Part shown: piece after piece, positions 21,601-33,387 of the stretch | How the letters are laid out: each line of letters starts with the position of its first letter | Numbering within the stretch: position 1 is the first letter of the stretch | DNA from: Falciphora oryzae | Lineage: Eukaryota; Ascomycota; Sordariomycetes; Magnaporthales; Magnaporthaceae | Length of the DNA stretch: 64,000 nucleotides | Reading direction: 5' to 3' | Assembly (NCBI GenBank): GCA_000733355.1 | Contig: JNVV01000018.1 | Location: 472,967 to 536,966 of the forward strand | Translations under genes and position numbers: made by a program | The notes under the pieces: generated by a model | What the model saw: the letters and a program-made list of their open reading frames with translations, nothing else | What the model was told of the DNA's origin: nothing | Databases searched by the model: none

Positions 21601-24573
21601 TGCTATATTTGGAAATCGTGCCGTTAACGTCGGGTGCTAAAACGAAGCGGGATTTAAAAAACTTGTTTATTTAGCGATAGTTTTAACAAAAACGCCGTTC
21701 GTTTAAATATGGCTTCGGGACGAAAAGGTTTGGAGCAGGTCTGTCGGCTATATAGGGCTCGATAAAACCGAAAGCGAGGAATTCGTCGGTAGTTTGTTTT
21801 TCGAATGGGAGCATCGAAAAAGGTGTCCGGTAGGTAGGCGGCGATCCTTTTAAAGGTTTTTCCAGCTCGAGGACCACGTTGTGCCCAAATCGATTCGGTG
21901 GAAATTTAATAGAAGCTTTTTTGGAAAAGAACCCTTCCAAATAAGCAATTTCCGGGGGAATTAGGCTTCGGACGAACTTAACATGCTTATAGTCCTTGTT
22001 AACGGGAAAGGGAATCGGCTGGCCAAAAAAGGTTCGCTAGGGCTTAACCGAAATTGCCTAGATCCTAGCGGTAAATTCGGGGCTTTCGAGGGGAATTGGG
22101 GCGTTCGGAAAGGGCAAAAACTTCCACCTCTTTTGGCGGGGGTCGTTTTTAATCTAGGCTTAAAAAGCCTGGATTTCCGTCGGCGGGGGGAGGGAAAAGG
22201 TTACCGATTTGGGGTGCGATCGAAGTTGCCGTTACCGTTCCGGGTTAGTAAGGATAGCCTAAATTTGGTGCGACTAACGTTCCTTTTTAACTTGCTGGTC
22301 CATTAAGCGATTTCGCCGTTGGGCATTACGTTAGGCTACGGCGTTAAAGCGACCGTTGGACGGGGAAATGGTAATGGCCGGGGAAAACTTAGTATTATTA
22401 GGCAAAGCGTCGGGCTAAATAATCTCCCGCTTCGATAGGCGGAAGAAAAGGTCTCTTTCTGCCAGCTAAAGCAATCCTATAAAAATATCGTAACCAATAT
22501 CTGCAATCCAGAACTTTTAATCGACGAAACGGCGGCCGTTTATCTCGAAAGTAGCGATAAGGATGTGGGTTACATTTGTTATTAGGAGATTACGGAAATC
22601 GGAAAGGGCAATAGGTCGAAACAGCCGTTTAACCTCGGCTCCAAAATGCTTTTTAACAAAAGCGGCTGCTTTATAGCTAATAAGGAGGTGGGCTATGGCT
22701 CCAATGTTACAAAGTGCTTTAAAATTAATTCCAAAACCGCTGCGTTGGAGCTGCGCTTTAAAAAGGAAAAAGGGTTGACTTTTATTACCGATTTTAGCTA
22801 TATTGGGCATTTGGACCGCCGAAAAAACTTCCAGCGGTTTATTTAGTTTTTCGACTCGCATGCCGAATACGATAAAATCGACTCGCTAGTGTTCGAGTCG
22901 CTTTCTTCGTTAAGCAGTGCTTTTTTTGCTTCGAGGCGGCGGAAAATTGCGGCGATCTTCTTCTTTTCCTGGCAATTTCGAGCTAAATAACTTTATCCGC
23001 CGCAGGCGTAGTAAGCGCCGTTCGTTTTAGGCGTAGCCAGCTCGGTGTCTTTTTTGGGGGCCTTATCTTTAAGCACGTCGGGAATACGGAATTTGCGCCT
23101 ACGGTGTTTGCGACGTTTGTTATTCTTTTCCGGGGTTTTTGTTTATTTTTCCTTACGAATTAGGTGGGTACGATAATAGGCTAGGGCGGCGCCGGTTACG
23201 CTGCGGGTAAACATTTCGTAACTGATATTGGGGCCCTCGGCATCGTTAAACAGGCGGGGATCGAGGTTTGGGGGAATATGCTCGAAAAAAATACTTTTGC
23301 GTTTTTTTATAATGATATTAGCGCGGTCGGTTAGCACGTTGATTTTTGCGATAAACTGGTAGATATTTATAGATTTATTAGCTAAGTCGTATATTATTTT
23401 GTTGAGTTCGGCTTAAGCTTTGGTGGGTTGATGGGCGTCGTAATAAACGGCGGCGAACGTGGCTACCATTTTTGACGCGTTGGCAAACGGGTTTTTGGAG
23501 GAGGGGTTATATCGGGCTTCGAGGAGGAAGTTGGCATTTCCGGTCGTATTCGCATAAATTATAGCCATACAATTGCGCTCGTTTTTAAAAGTGGTGTCGT
23601 TTTTTATAAATTTGTCAGCCAAACGGACCACCCAATTGGTAAATTCGTCCTTGTCGCCGTTAAAGGCGCCAGGCTCCATTCCGGTGCGCTTATCTTTCGA
23701 GTTGTAGTTTGGGTTTTTGGTTGTTATGCCGCCTTTATCGTTGTAAGGTTTAAAGGTTGGGAGGGCGGCTACGCCAATGGGCACGAACGTTATGCCTCCA
23801 AAAACGCTTTCGGCTGGGGTAGATTGGCGGGAAATAAAAGCGCTTTGGGTTCGGAGTTGGGATATAACGGCGGCGACAACCGCCGCTACGTCGGCCTATT
23901 GGGCAGGCGGGAAGGGGGTTTAATTAAATATGGTTATATTTAGGTTGTTATTTTCGACCAGGTTTTCGTTTGTTGATTTAGGCGCCTGGTTTTCTTTTTG
24001 TTATAATTGCTCCTCTGCGCTTTAAAGCGGGTGATCGGGGTTGGTCTCTTGCTTCGCGAGCGCGACGTCGGGCTCGTAAAAAACCTCAATTTCGGACTCG
24101 ATGTCGTTTTCTAGGTTTGTAGGTTAGGACGGCGTATTTTTTGCCGCGGGGTTAGCCTCGGTAGGCTCTTTTAACACGTTTTCTATTAGGCGAGATGACT
24201 TTTTCGTAAACGACCCCCAGTCCTTTTTCTTGGGCATAGGGTCGTATTATCGCGTAAGGTTTTGCGTCGTTTACGTCCGACGGAGCTAGGGGGTGAAATA
24301 AGTAGTGCTATATTTAATAAATCGCTTAGCCAGCGAAATATGGAAATAGAAAAGTAGTATTACGATTAGGGAGCGTAGGTTTCGCAGCCAGGTACAATTG
24401 ATGCTATGGACTAAAGACTTTTTTATGGGGAGGAAACAGGAAAAAAAGGCGCGGCGCGCCGAAGGCGCGATGCGGTAGAAAAAGCGGTGCGGCGTTTTAT
24501 CGCACGAGCCATTTCGTGACGCGTGCTCACGTGGATGCCTGCGGCGTGCGGTGAACTGCCCTGGGGCGTTACA
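18640..24573 (-). mobile_element. Complete gypsy (chromovirus) retrotransposon with CTCGT target duplication
   Basis: The 216-bp LTRs (18640-18855 and 24358-24573) begin TGTCACGATCA/TATTACGATTA and end GGGCGTCACA/GGGCGTTACA. They contain a GGCGCGGCGCGCCGAAGGCG block. CTCGT duplications lie at 18635-18639 and 24574-24578. The minus strand carries gag, protease, reverse transcriptase, RNase H, integrase and a chromodomain in Ty3/gypsy order, all broken by stops. The element is 5934 bp and is nested in the 3' region of the Copia element. Confidence 0.9.
18902..24240 (-). pseudogene. RIP-decayed gag-pol of the gypsy element
   Basis: In the minus-strand direction: a Gag-like segment at 23784-23413 (EPGAFNGDKDEFTNWV); a zinc-knuckle remnant near 23010; and a retropepsin-like region at about 22860-22520, where the active-site triad is degraded. 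An RT start follows at 21940-21683, then the RT/connection segment at 21253-21020 (KYLGLVIE...SFFGLCNYVRVF...PLTRFLKK). The integrase spans about 20.4-19.4 kb, and a chromodomain lies at 19183-18902 (QYQVSWKGCDLNDEWYLAKN). Stops occur throughout, so no active protein is made. Boundaries are approximate. Confidence 0.75.
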
Positions 24574-24659
24574 CTCGTTAATCTAAATCGTCCGCCTATA
24601 TTGCTCTTTATTTGCAGCATTTCTACCTGCAATATCTTTACCCGCTTTATTCGATCAAT

Positions 24660-25190
24660 CTTTTATTAATTAACCTCTTAATCGCTCTCGTTACTATAGG
24701 CAACAAAAAGGGCAGCACCCAATTTGGCGCGGTCGCCAAAAAGGCTTGGAAGCCTTAATCTATCGCGCGCAGCGGTAGCAAATCCTCAAAGCGGCTCCAA
24801 AGCATTGCCGCTAAAGCTTTCGATTTCGCGCTAGTTAATCCTGCACTTCCAATCGCACCTGCGCCTCCGGCGCCGCCTATCAATTAATTCCTTAACCCGT
24901 TCGATAATAACTCCGATTTCGAAATCGCTAATCCTGTGCTTGCTCCGTCGGACAAAAAAAAAAAGGCGGCCATTAAAATCGTTAAACCCGTTGTTGGCGG
25001 CAAAACTGTTTCTGCACCGGGTCCGCGCGGTAAAAAAGGCGTCCTACGCTTTATCCCTTGCTTAAATTGCCTAAAATCCGCTTTCGCCGGCAAAATAAAA
25101 AAGAGCGATAGCTATCGGGACACAGTCCCAGCCAAAAAGCGCTACTAGCTATACGCGTTAGGCCACACCTGCTAGCCCATATAAGCATCT
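24660..25190 (+). pseudogene. Antisense accessory ORF remnant in the Copia 3' region, Cys/His zinc-like motif
   Basis: On the strand opposite to Copia gag-pol, one frame reads coherently for about 170 codons with only a few stops. It has a basic N-terminal part, a Pro/Ala-rich linker (PIAPAPPAPP), KKKKAAIKIVKPVV, then CLNCLKSAFAGK...KKRY-stop-LYALGHTC. The internal stops sit where TGG or CGN codons would be expected after RIP. The spaced CxxC...C..GHxC layout looks like a zinc-binding module. I do not recognise a named family. The gypsy element lies just upstream and may have cut off its 5' end. Confidence 0.45.
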
Positions 25191-25754
25191 CGATTTTCCC
25201 ATATCTTTTTCGAAACTCGTTCTAACTATCTTCCAATCCTTCGATCGTGCTGCGTCCAGCGTTTAAATTTATAATAAAATGGGGTTGCGATAATCGCAAC
25301 AAAAAGGTAAGTTTGTTCTTTTAATTTGGTGCTTTAAATGCGCTTGCTAACGTATTTTTTGTAATCCTTAAACCCTTAATAAATAACGTATCGCTACCAA
25401 ATATATATTGCAATTAGCAACTGAGGATAAAAAGGGTTAAAAGGATGCTAATACCGACCTTCTAATAATATCGCGATTAAAACGGAAAGCGGCGGCCCGC
25501 GCGGCTGCTTTAAAAATATACGAAACTATTTAGCTAAAAAATAGCAAAAATAACGAAGAAAAAAAGTAAAGGAGGGTTTTAACGGGATATTTGGAAAAAT
25601 TTAGTTATAAAATCGTTTATTATTTCAGCATAGTCGTTTATTGCTTTTTTAATTTAAGCATTTTTATTTTATCAATTTTTGCGTTATTTTTAGGGATTTT
25701 AGCGTTTTAATACCATAAAAAACGATTTTGTATACATTCCCTAGCTTTTTTTTA

Positions 25755-28700
25755 TTTGTAATCCCGCTTTACCCATCCTTCCACTTTTACGGTAGTTGAA
25801 TTGCTACTTACAAGGTCCTTTAAAGCCTTATTTAGCAGCTTTTTTGTTATAACGTCGGCCGGGTTATCCGCTTTTGCGATCCATTTAATCTCGTTAATTT
25901 CGCGCGCTTCGTAGGACTCGCGGAAAGCTATAATATCTATTATAAAGCGTTTTTCCGTAATAGTCCTAAACTAAACAAAGCATTAATAAAGCGAAAAGCT
26001 ATCGGTGCAAATAATCAATTTACGGGGGGGCAGATCCAGCCTTTTACAAATCGTTACAAACGTTGTTTTTAAGACATAGCCAGTATCGAAGCCGCTAACC
26101 ATACCGTAAATTTCGCTCGCTAAAACGCTCCTTATAACCCTTTTGCACTTTACGGAGCTCCAATACAAAATATTACCGGTAACCCGGAAACTGTTTTCCT
26201 GCTTTATAGCTCCTTCGTTGCCTAAAACGACCACAAAGCCGATTTATAAACTAAAGTCCTTATTATTAGCGAAAAACCCGTCCACAAACACATACAAACT
26301 GGCTATTTGCAAATCTAACTGCACGTAATTTAAACCTCTATTTGCGTTATCGATTTGCTATTAGATCCTTTTATTAAACTTAAATACGTTTGTATTTACA
26401 AAATCTTTAGCTTATGCAGCTATAAAATAGTTAAAAGCGGCTTTTAATTGGCATATCGAGCTTATATATGCCCCTCGTACGCGCTATACGACGTACTGCT
26501 ATTAGGTATCGTCTAATCCAGCAATTACTAGCTCTAAACGATTTGCTTATCCCTTTTGCTACATAATAACAGCGTTTTATCTAACCAAAATTTTGCACCC
26601 GTTAAAATTGCTTTCGTTTCCGGGGTACAGGATCGATTTCGGTTTCGCTTTAAACCCGGCTTCCTAAAGCGCTATTTCTTCCCTTTGCATAAACTCGGCG
26701 TTACCCAGGTTCAAAATATCGTCGATTTGCATGCTAACTATTCCAAAGCTTTAGCCGATTTTTAAAACAAGCAAATACGGATTATACTCTGAAATAAAAC
26801 AATTTAAGCGTTTTTTATAATATTTTTAGTACGTAACGAACTAATGCAACCCTGCCTCAGCCAATCCGTAAAGCGGTTTAATCAGCTAAAAGGCCGTGCC
26901 TTTTAAATACCGATATTCCAACTTCCTAAAAAGGCGCAAAATAACCTCCCTTTGCAGTTTTATTTCGGATTAGGTATACTGTTAAAAGAACTAATGTATT
27001 TAGCTTAGGTTGGGTGCATAGGCCCAACCTACCTTGTACTACCCTCATTGGATTATCTACCCTGTACTGTTGTGGGGTTGTGCATAGGAGTAGCGGGCAG
27101 GGCTTATAGCGTACCCGGGGGTGGCTTACAGCATCTACAGCGCTTACCGAAAGCCTGAAGGTGGCCTGTAGCCCCTATAGGATGCCTAAGCACTCAAGTC
27201 AGCCGTTGTGGGTCGCACTGACTCGCCTACCCTGCACATCTACCCTGCACAGAATTAGTCAGGAGTTAATTTGCACAAGTCAGAATTGGAGGCCCAACGC
27301 GGAGATGGGTTTGGTGGCCGTGGGTCGATTTTTTGGAAATCCCATACAAAATAATTTTTCGGAAAATCGCTTGCGGCACCGGAAGCCCCCACGGCGGAGA
27401 ACCCGCGGGATCGATGTCGGTGGGTATATGAGGGAAGCGATTGTTGGCGCCCCTCACCTGCAATACAAGCCTATTCACCCCACTAAGCTTGGAGCCCCGA
27501 CAGCGCTATTTATAGCGCCTGTCAGGGCCCAATCCAACTAACTGAGACCCTGCTGGCCACTGTGACTGCGCTGCAAATCCCCGATTTGACCTCCCAATAT
27601 TAATATATACGTTTAGCTAATGTTTTTAATTATTATCATAAAGCCTCGTTCCATAAAGGACGGGCTAATCGCAAAAATTAAGCGTTAATTATATCGCATA
27701 ATTGTTAGGGATTAGGTAAAAAGGCTTTTTTTTCCCAATCGCTATATTTTTGCACCACAAATTTCGACTTTTTATAAAGGATCGAATTGGTATTTTTAAC
27801 TTTTTTAATAAAACGGGACCCAAAAACTTTCGCGCTGCCAATGCCATTTAATTTAATCGGTTTAATCACTCCGGCGGCGAATGCTTCGATTTCAAACCAG
27901 TTGGACTCTTCGAATAAGCGTCCGGGAGCTTTAATTTTGCCCTCCTATCGGTATTGGAGCGCTAAACGTAAGGATTCCTTTTTTTTGGGGCTAAAAATGC
28001 CGTTGCTATTTGGCGCGGGGGTCGTCCTCGTCGTTTAGGGGCTGGTACTTCGGGTACCGTTAATGCCAGTACCTTTTAGGCAAGTGCCTTCCGTAGTTTA
28101 CTGGGCCTAACGGGTGCGGGTGCGGGTGCAATTTCGATTTCGGAAAAAGCTTCGCTATCGTTGGACGTGCTTACTATTACCGTTTTCGTAATTTTTAGCG
28201 GTTTCCTTTTCCGTTTTGGTTCCGTTTATAGCAGATACTCGAACGGAGCTAATTATTTTTCCGTATTTGCAATTTTCTGCTCTTGCGCTTTATGGTATTA
28301 CTTGCAAACAGTGTTCCGGAACGTTAAGAGGCCGTTAACAATTTCGATCGTCACTTCGTTATTTGTTACCTAAAAGATTTTGTACGGTCCTTTCCACTCG
28401 CCGTTTTCCCTATGCACTAACACCTTTGTTCCTAAAGCCAGCGTTTTAAGTAACGTACTTTCCGTATTCGGCCCGTTGCGTGTATTTAATACGTCCTATA
28501 TTTTGCGTTTAGCGTAAAACTTTCAGAGCTTACTTATAGCTTTAGTAATCGCTACCGCTTTTTAAATTTAGCTTTTCGTTGGAAAAAAGTTATTATTAAT
28601 GCGTAACATGGCTCCAAAAACGAGCAGCGTAAAGATAAAGCCGTTAGGGCCTGCCGTATCGTTTATAGCTTTAATAGCTTTTTAAAGCGCGGAATCGGGG

Positions 28701-30300
28701 TGCAAATTAGGACATTCCTTTTGGATTATTTTATAAGCTCGGCGGAATAGTCTGTAATACCTTTCCACTTTACTTATTAACTAATGCGCTTTTATTAGGA
28801 CCTGGCTGCAAATAATCTTAAAAAGCTTCGCTTCCATTTGAAATTCGCTCGCGGTAAAATTGGTACCTACGTCGTAAAATAGCATATTTAGGGGCCCCAA
28901 ATAGGTATCCAACTAACAGCGCTTAAAAGCTTCCCAAATCTTTTTTGCGCTTATATCCTTTAGGAACGTTACGGTATTAAATGCTATATTCGCATCGATT
29001 ATATAAAGTACTAGTTTGCTATCTAATTGCATCACGTTAATAACGACCTTATAATTAAAATCGAAATCGTTTTTAAACGTAAATCAAAAACGCTATAATG
29101 CGGGTGTTTTAATTTAACAGTAATAACATACGCGATTAATTATTTCCAAAGCGTTGCGATTAGCTTTATAGCCTGCCCGTTATAAAATAATCTAAAGCTT
29201 TTTAACGGAAGGGTGGCTAAAGCGTTTATGCACGCGTTTAAACTCAGCTTCCGTTAAAACGGCTGCTCCCACGCTTTTTGGTTCCGTTATAAACGATACG
29301 CTTGTTATTACATAGCTAACGTCGTCGAGGAAAAACCAAAGGTAGCCGTAGCGTCGCATAATCGGCACGCGCTTACCAAACTTAGTTACCAGCTCGTTGC
29401 GGGTATTATCGAGGTAAACCCCAAGCGCGTCCATATCATCGATGCAAAAAAGGAACGGTATAAACGTAAATACCACATAAAACGTAATAAAGCCTATCGG
29501 GGTCGAAAAAGTAATCTTTCCGACGCTAAAAATGGCTTCTCCTAATCCAAAGCGCACACGTCTCTTTTTTTTGCTAATATCCAGGCCGAAATTAGGCAAA
29601 TGGCGTTATAAAGCTCGGAATTGGGTTGTTCTTGCAATTAAAACTTTTGCCGCTCCGGTATTTAAAATAATGCCGTACCATTTATCGGTAGTTGTAAGCA
29701 TATACTAAACAAGTACCTACTTTGCTAACGCGGTAAATTCCCTTTTAGCTAATCCCAAAATCTCGGGATACAATTGGTACAAAAAGGCCTCGTTAGCAAA
29801 GTACGTTACTATAACCGGTATTATAAAATAAATGCTCGCCAAATCAAACTCGTTATCTATTGTTTAATCGGAATCGTACTCGTCTGTAACTTCCGTATTT
29901 TCCTCGTCGCTACTACCGGGTTCGTAAATTACGAGGAATTGGGTATATCCCTTCCTTAACTTTCCACGAATTTCTTGCCTTCGTCTCCATAACGCTTTAA
30001 ATACTTTCTATTCCTAAAGCGTATAATTTTTAAAGCGGTAATTAAATTTTCCGCAAATCCAACACTCCAATTTGCGTTTTTATAGTTCGCTAGGATTGTT
30101 ACCGGTACGGTTGCCTATCCGCTAATCGAAACGAGCAGCGTTTCCGAACCAGCGCTTTACGAAATGGATGCTTAAAGCGTTAACGTTTTTTTCCATTTGC
30201 ATCGTGCTTTTAAATTAAAAGGCCAAAGCTTTAAAGGTTTTTTCTGGCCTAAAAAAAGCTATTTTAAGCTTGGGAACTCCTTAAACTGCCCGGAAAGTGC
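25755..30300 (-). pseudogene. RIP-decayed Copia pol (split by a solo LTR)
   Basis: A GAG-pre-integrase domain lies at 29599-29192 and ends AEFKRVHKRFSHPSVKKL. Integrase and reverse transcriptase remnants follow from about 29.1 to 26.3 kb. RNase H is at 26234-25983 (ILYWSSVKCKRVIRSVLASE; ICTDSFSLY), with its tail (EINEIKWIAKADNPADVITK) in the next frame down to about 25755. A 626-bp solo LTR interrupts the RT part at 26980-27605. The frame is broken by many stops. Confidence 0.75.
26980..27605 (-). repeat. 626-bp solo LTR with TATAC target duplication
   Basis: This is the same family and exactly the same length as 1639-2264 but inverted (starts TGTTAAAAG). It is flanked by perfect TATAC copies at 26975-26979 and 27606-27610. 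Its terminal bases show transitions relative to the other copy (CCCAATATTAATA against CCCAAACTTAACA). Its TATA box lies on the minus strand near 27510. Confidence 0.88.
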
Positions 30301-31108
30301 TCGTTATAAGCTAATAGTCCTTTTAATATACCGGACCTAACGCTCGTTAACAAATTTGTAATTTGTCGAAAAGGGTTTAACGTGGTTCACCAGTGAGTGG
30401 GACAAACCAGCGAGTGGGACACGCGACGCGACAACGCGACACATCATTTTTAACAACCGATTCCTCCACCAAACACAATGTCAAACAAAAGCGACGAAAG
30501 CCGGGTAATGCTTGCCCTTCAAGCTTTGCAATCCAACCCAAAATTGAGCATCCGGGAAGCTGCGAAAATCTACTCGGTCGCGAATTCGACTTTGGCGCGT
30601 CGGAGGCACGGCCAACCTGCTCGACGCGACTGCATGCCCAAATCATGGAAATTGACAAATTCCGAAAAGGAGGCGCTTGTCAAATACATATTCGAGCTGG
30701 ATTTTCGCGCATTCCCTCCTCGGCCTTTTGGTATTAAAGATATAGCCAACCGACTGCTCGCCGAACGCGACGCGGCCACCGTCGGGACCAACTGGGTCGC
30801 GAGGTTCGTCAAACGCCGCCCGGAGCTCGGCACGCGCTGGATTCGAAAGTACGATTACCAAAGGGCCAAATGCGAAAATCCCAAGCTCGTTTTTGCGTAG
30901 TTCGACCTTGTGCGGAATACTATTAACAAATATGGCATTTAGGATAACGACATTTACAACTTCGACGAAACCGGCTTCCTTATAGGCATAATCGCCGCCG
31001 TTATGGTTATTACAACGTCGGAAAGCCGTGGCAAAGCAAAGCTAGTCCAGCTTAGCAACCGGGAATGGGCTACAGTCATCCAAAGGGTTAACTGTTACGG
31101 TTGGGCGG

Positions 31109-31403
31109 TGTTACACGGAAGAACCCGTGGACCTAACTAGTCGGCATCACGAGTCGGCCTCACGGAGGGTCGAAGACCCGCATAGGCGGTCAACGGCCCT
31201 AAGGCTAAGCGGTGAAGGTCGGAAGGCAGTGTGAATCATGTACTCGATACTTCGCACGGATCACAAAGGGTTTATATAAACCCTGCCATCTCCTATGTCC
31301 TTCACGAAAGATTCCTTCCTCCTCAAGCATCTCTTAAGCCCATAGAAAGATTATCTGCAATTTAGAAATTCTTTCTCCAAGCCGTCTTTAACCCCTTGTT
31401 ACA
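31109..31403 (+). repeat. 295-bp solo LTR with GGCGG target duplication
   Basis: It runs TGTTACACGG...CCTTGTTACA and is flanked by perfect GGCGG copies at 31104-31108 and 31404-31408. It is nearly identical to the LTR at 4531-4825. The TATATAAA box is near 31273. It interrupts the DDE domain of the host transposase. Confidence 0.88.
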
Positions 31404-32033
31404 GGCGGTCCCTCCTTTTATTATCGTTAAAAGGCAATACCACCTAGCCAATTGGTACTCGGAAACCGACCTTCCACGCAATTGGGTTATCGCAACAAGC
31501 GCTAACGGGTGGATTACGAACGAGCTCGGCCTAAAATGGATCCGGTATTTCGATAAACACACTACAGCTTGTTCCACGGGGTCCCATCGTTTGTTAGTGC
31601 TGGACGGCCACGAAAGCCACCATTCGACGGATTTCGAGCTTTATTGCCAAAAACACAACATCATTACGCTTTGCATGCTTCCGCATTCGTTTCACTTTTT
31701 TTAGCCGCTTAACGTCGGGTGCTTCGGCCCAATAAAGCGGGCGTACGGTCGATAAATCGAAAACCTAATAAAATTATACGTTAGCCACGTAACCAAGGTC
31801 GAGTTCTTTTCGGCGTTTAAAGCGGCATTTTTTAATTCCATAACCAAAAAAAATATCTAAAGAGGCTTCCGAAAGGCTGGCTTTGCTCTTTTTAATCCGG
31901 ATTTAGTTTTGGAAAAGCTGGATATAAGGCTACGGACTCCAACTCCCCCGAAAACGCTTTTAAACGACCCCGAACCTTAAACCTCCAAAACGCCCCGGAC
32001 GGCTAAGGAAGCAACTTCGCAATCCGAACATAT

Positions 32034-32863
32034 ATATAGATTTATTTACCCTGTTCGACCTCTATAGGCCATAGGGAGTATCTTCTGTTCGGGGTAGCTA
32101 GTAGGATACAAACCGTGCCTCCGATCCGACAGATCGTTGAATAAGGTCGGGTGAAACTCTCCTATCAACAACTTCGCTGCGAGTCCGCTTCGTGTGCTAG
32201 TTCCTTGTAACTATCTAAGAACATTAGTAATCAAACAAGCACGAACACGAGCGTGCACCCTGCACGACCACGAGCGTGCCTATTAACGAGGTCCAAATCC
32301 AGTGGGTTCCACTCCATCCAAGCCGGGGCTCGCTAGCTAGCCCCTTGTCTCCTGCATAGAGCCCGCCGCCTCGTCGCGGCGTACCCTTTATTCCCTTCGT
32401 TGAATGCCATCTTCTGTCCGTCCCACTCTGTTATCAGGCGTTATCTCTTTTATCGGAATTGGTATCTTCGGTTTAACCTCGCTTCGATATCGGTGCAGCT
32501 TATCCCGGTGGACCAGTCCGGTTTATCCTCGTGCTTGTTTGTTCTTTTGTTTCCCACGTGCACGCACGCCTCCTAGGTGACCAATCTAGGGGTGCGGGCA
32601 CGGTTCGGGGAAGAGACCCCGTGATGCAAGCCTAACGAGTGGCTTTTTCCTTCGATGCGGGTTTGTGGGTTCGTCGATAGTTGATAAGGGTTGTTGTCTG
32701 TGGGGCTTCCTTTGTGGGTTCTTCACGTGGGACGTCGGGGTAGTTCGAGGCCTTTTTGTGCACGTTCGCGCGAAACACAAAAAGACCTGGTGCCCTCGGC
32801 AGGAATCGAACCTGCGCCCTCCGAAGAGGACCACCTAGTGCTGAACCACTGCACCACGAGGGC
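32034..32863 (-). mobile_element. tRNA-headed, SINE-like insertion with 15-bp target duplication
   Basis: A 15-bp direct repeat, GCAATCCGAACATAT, flanks the insert (32019-32033 and 32864-32878), a length typical of LINE-mediated retroposition. The minus strand begins at 32863 with a tRNA-like head: acceptor arms GCCCTCG/CGAGGGC, A box TGGTGCAGTGG, B box GGTTCGATTCC, T arm GCAGG/CCTGC and a CCA. The anticodon region is abnormal, with no variable loop and extra bases after the D arm, so it is not a working tRNA. The other end is A/T-rich (AAATCTATATATATG). At 830 bp it is long for a fungal SINE. No protein domain is visible in the body. Confidence 0.7.
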
Positions 32864-33387
32864 GCAATCCGAACATATTAAAACTCGGATCTCCAATTAC
32901 CAAAGCAGCTTTCCAACATCCATGCTGGCGGCTATGGATCAATTTGCAAAAGGGGCCAAAGCAATCATGCATCGGGTTAACCTTTTGGAGGAAAAGTGCT
33001 TTAAATTACGAAAGGCGAACGAAGTACTAAACAAACGCCGGAGGGCCAAAAAAACACGTATCCGATTTGGAGGGTTACTTACTATCGACGAGGTACGAAA
33101 TGTTTTAAACCAGCAGGAGCTGGATGGATAGCTATAGTAAAAAATGCGCGATTATAGGGGTTAGGAAAGGAGGGCGACGACGACTCGTCGGCGATGTGGC
33201 ACGTGCGGCAAAACCGGATACAATGCGCGCATTTGTTAGGAAAAAGTAAAAATGTCCGATATATATAATTCTGAGTAGTTTGAATAGATTCCTGGCGTTG
33301 TTGAGTTGGCATGCGAGTTGATTGTCCAAAGGTCAGGGTGGCGTGTCCCACTCGCTGGTTTGTCCCACTTACTGGTAAACCACGTTA

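Larger units (their letters stand above)
30478..33131 (+). pseudogene. Broken pogo-type transposase (family B copy 1)
   Basis: It starts MSNKSDESRVMLALQALQSN followed by a psq-type HTH (SIREAAKIYSVANSTLARR) and a CENP-B-type domain (WVARFVKRRPELGTRW). The DDE region supplies FDETGF near 30960 and LLVLDGHESHHS near 31595. After the region of the final catalytic residue, a coiled tail (MLAAMDQFAKGAKAIMHRV) ends at 33131. It is split by the solo LTR at 31109-31403 and the insert at 32034-32863, and it has several stops. One stop replaces the Trp codon that is intact in the copy at 56015-57842. Confidence 0.8.
30380..33385 (+). mobile_element. pogo-type DNA transposon, family B copy 1, with nested LTR and SINE-like insert
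   Basis: Inverted repeats of about 46 bp begin ACGTGGTTCACCAGTGAGTG, with a GTGGGAC sub-repeat inside. TA dinucleotides flank both ends (30378-30379, 33386-33387). The transposase is on the + strand. Removing the nested solo LTR (300 bp with duplication) and the 830-bp insert (845 bp with duplication) leaves about 1.86 kb. That is close to the 1828-bp copy at 56015-57842. It is inserted in the 5' part of the Copia element. Confidence 0.88.

Noticed and set aside
27161..27541. 126-codon + strand frame, repeated as a minus-strand frame at 1703-1939
   Set aside because: It lies largely inside the 626-bp solo LTR. The resemblance between the two places reflects the shared LTR, not a protein.
32787..32863. 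tRNA gene on the minus strand
   Set aside because: Acceptor, D and T arms and both promoter boxes fit, but the anticodon arm and variable loop are malformed. It is also the exact end of an insertion with a 15-bp duplication, so it is read as a SINE-type head.
32691..33131. 146-codon + strand frame as a separate gene
   Set aside because: Its first part is the tRNA-headed insert read in reverse, and its second part is the tail of the pogo transposase. It is a junction artefact.
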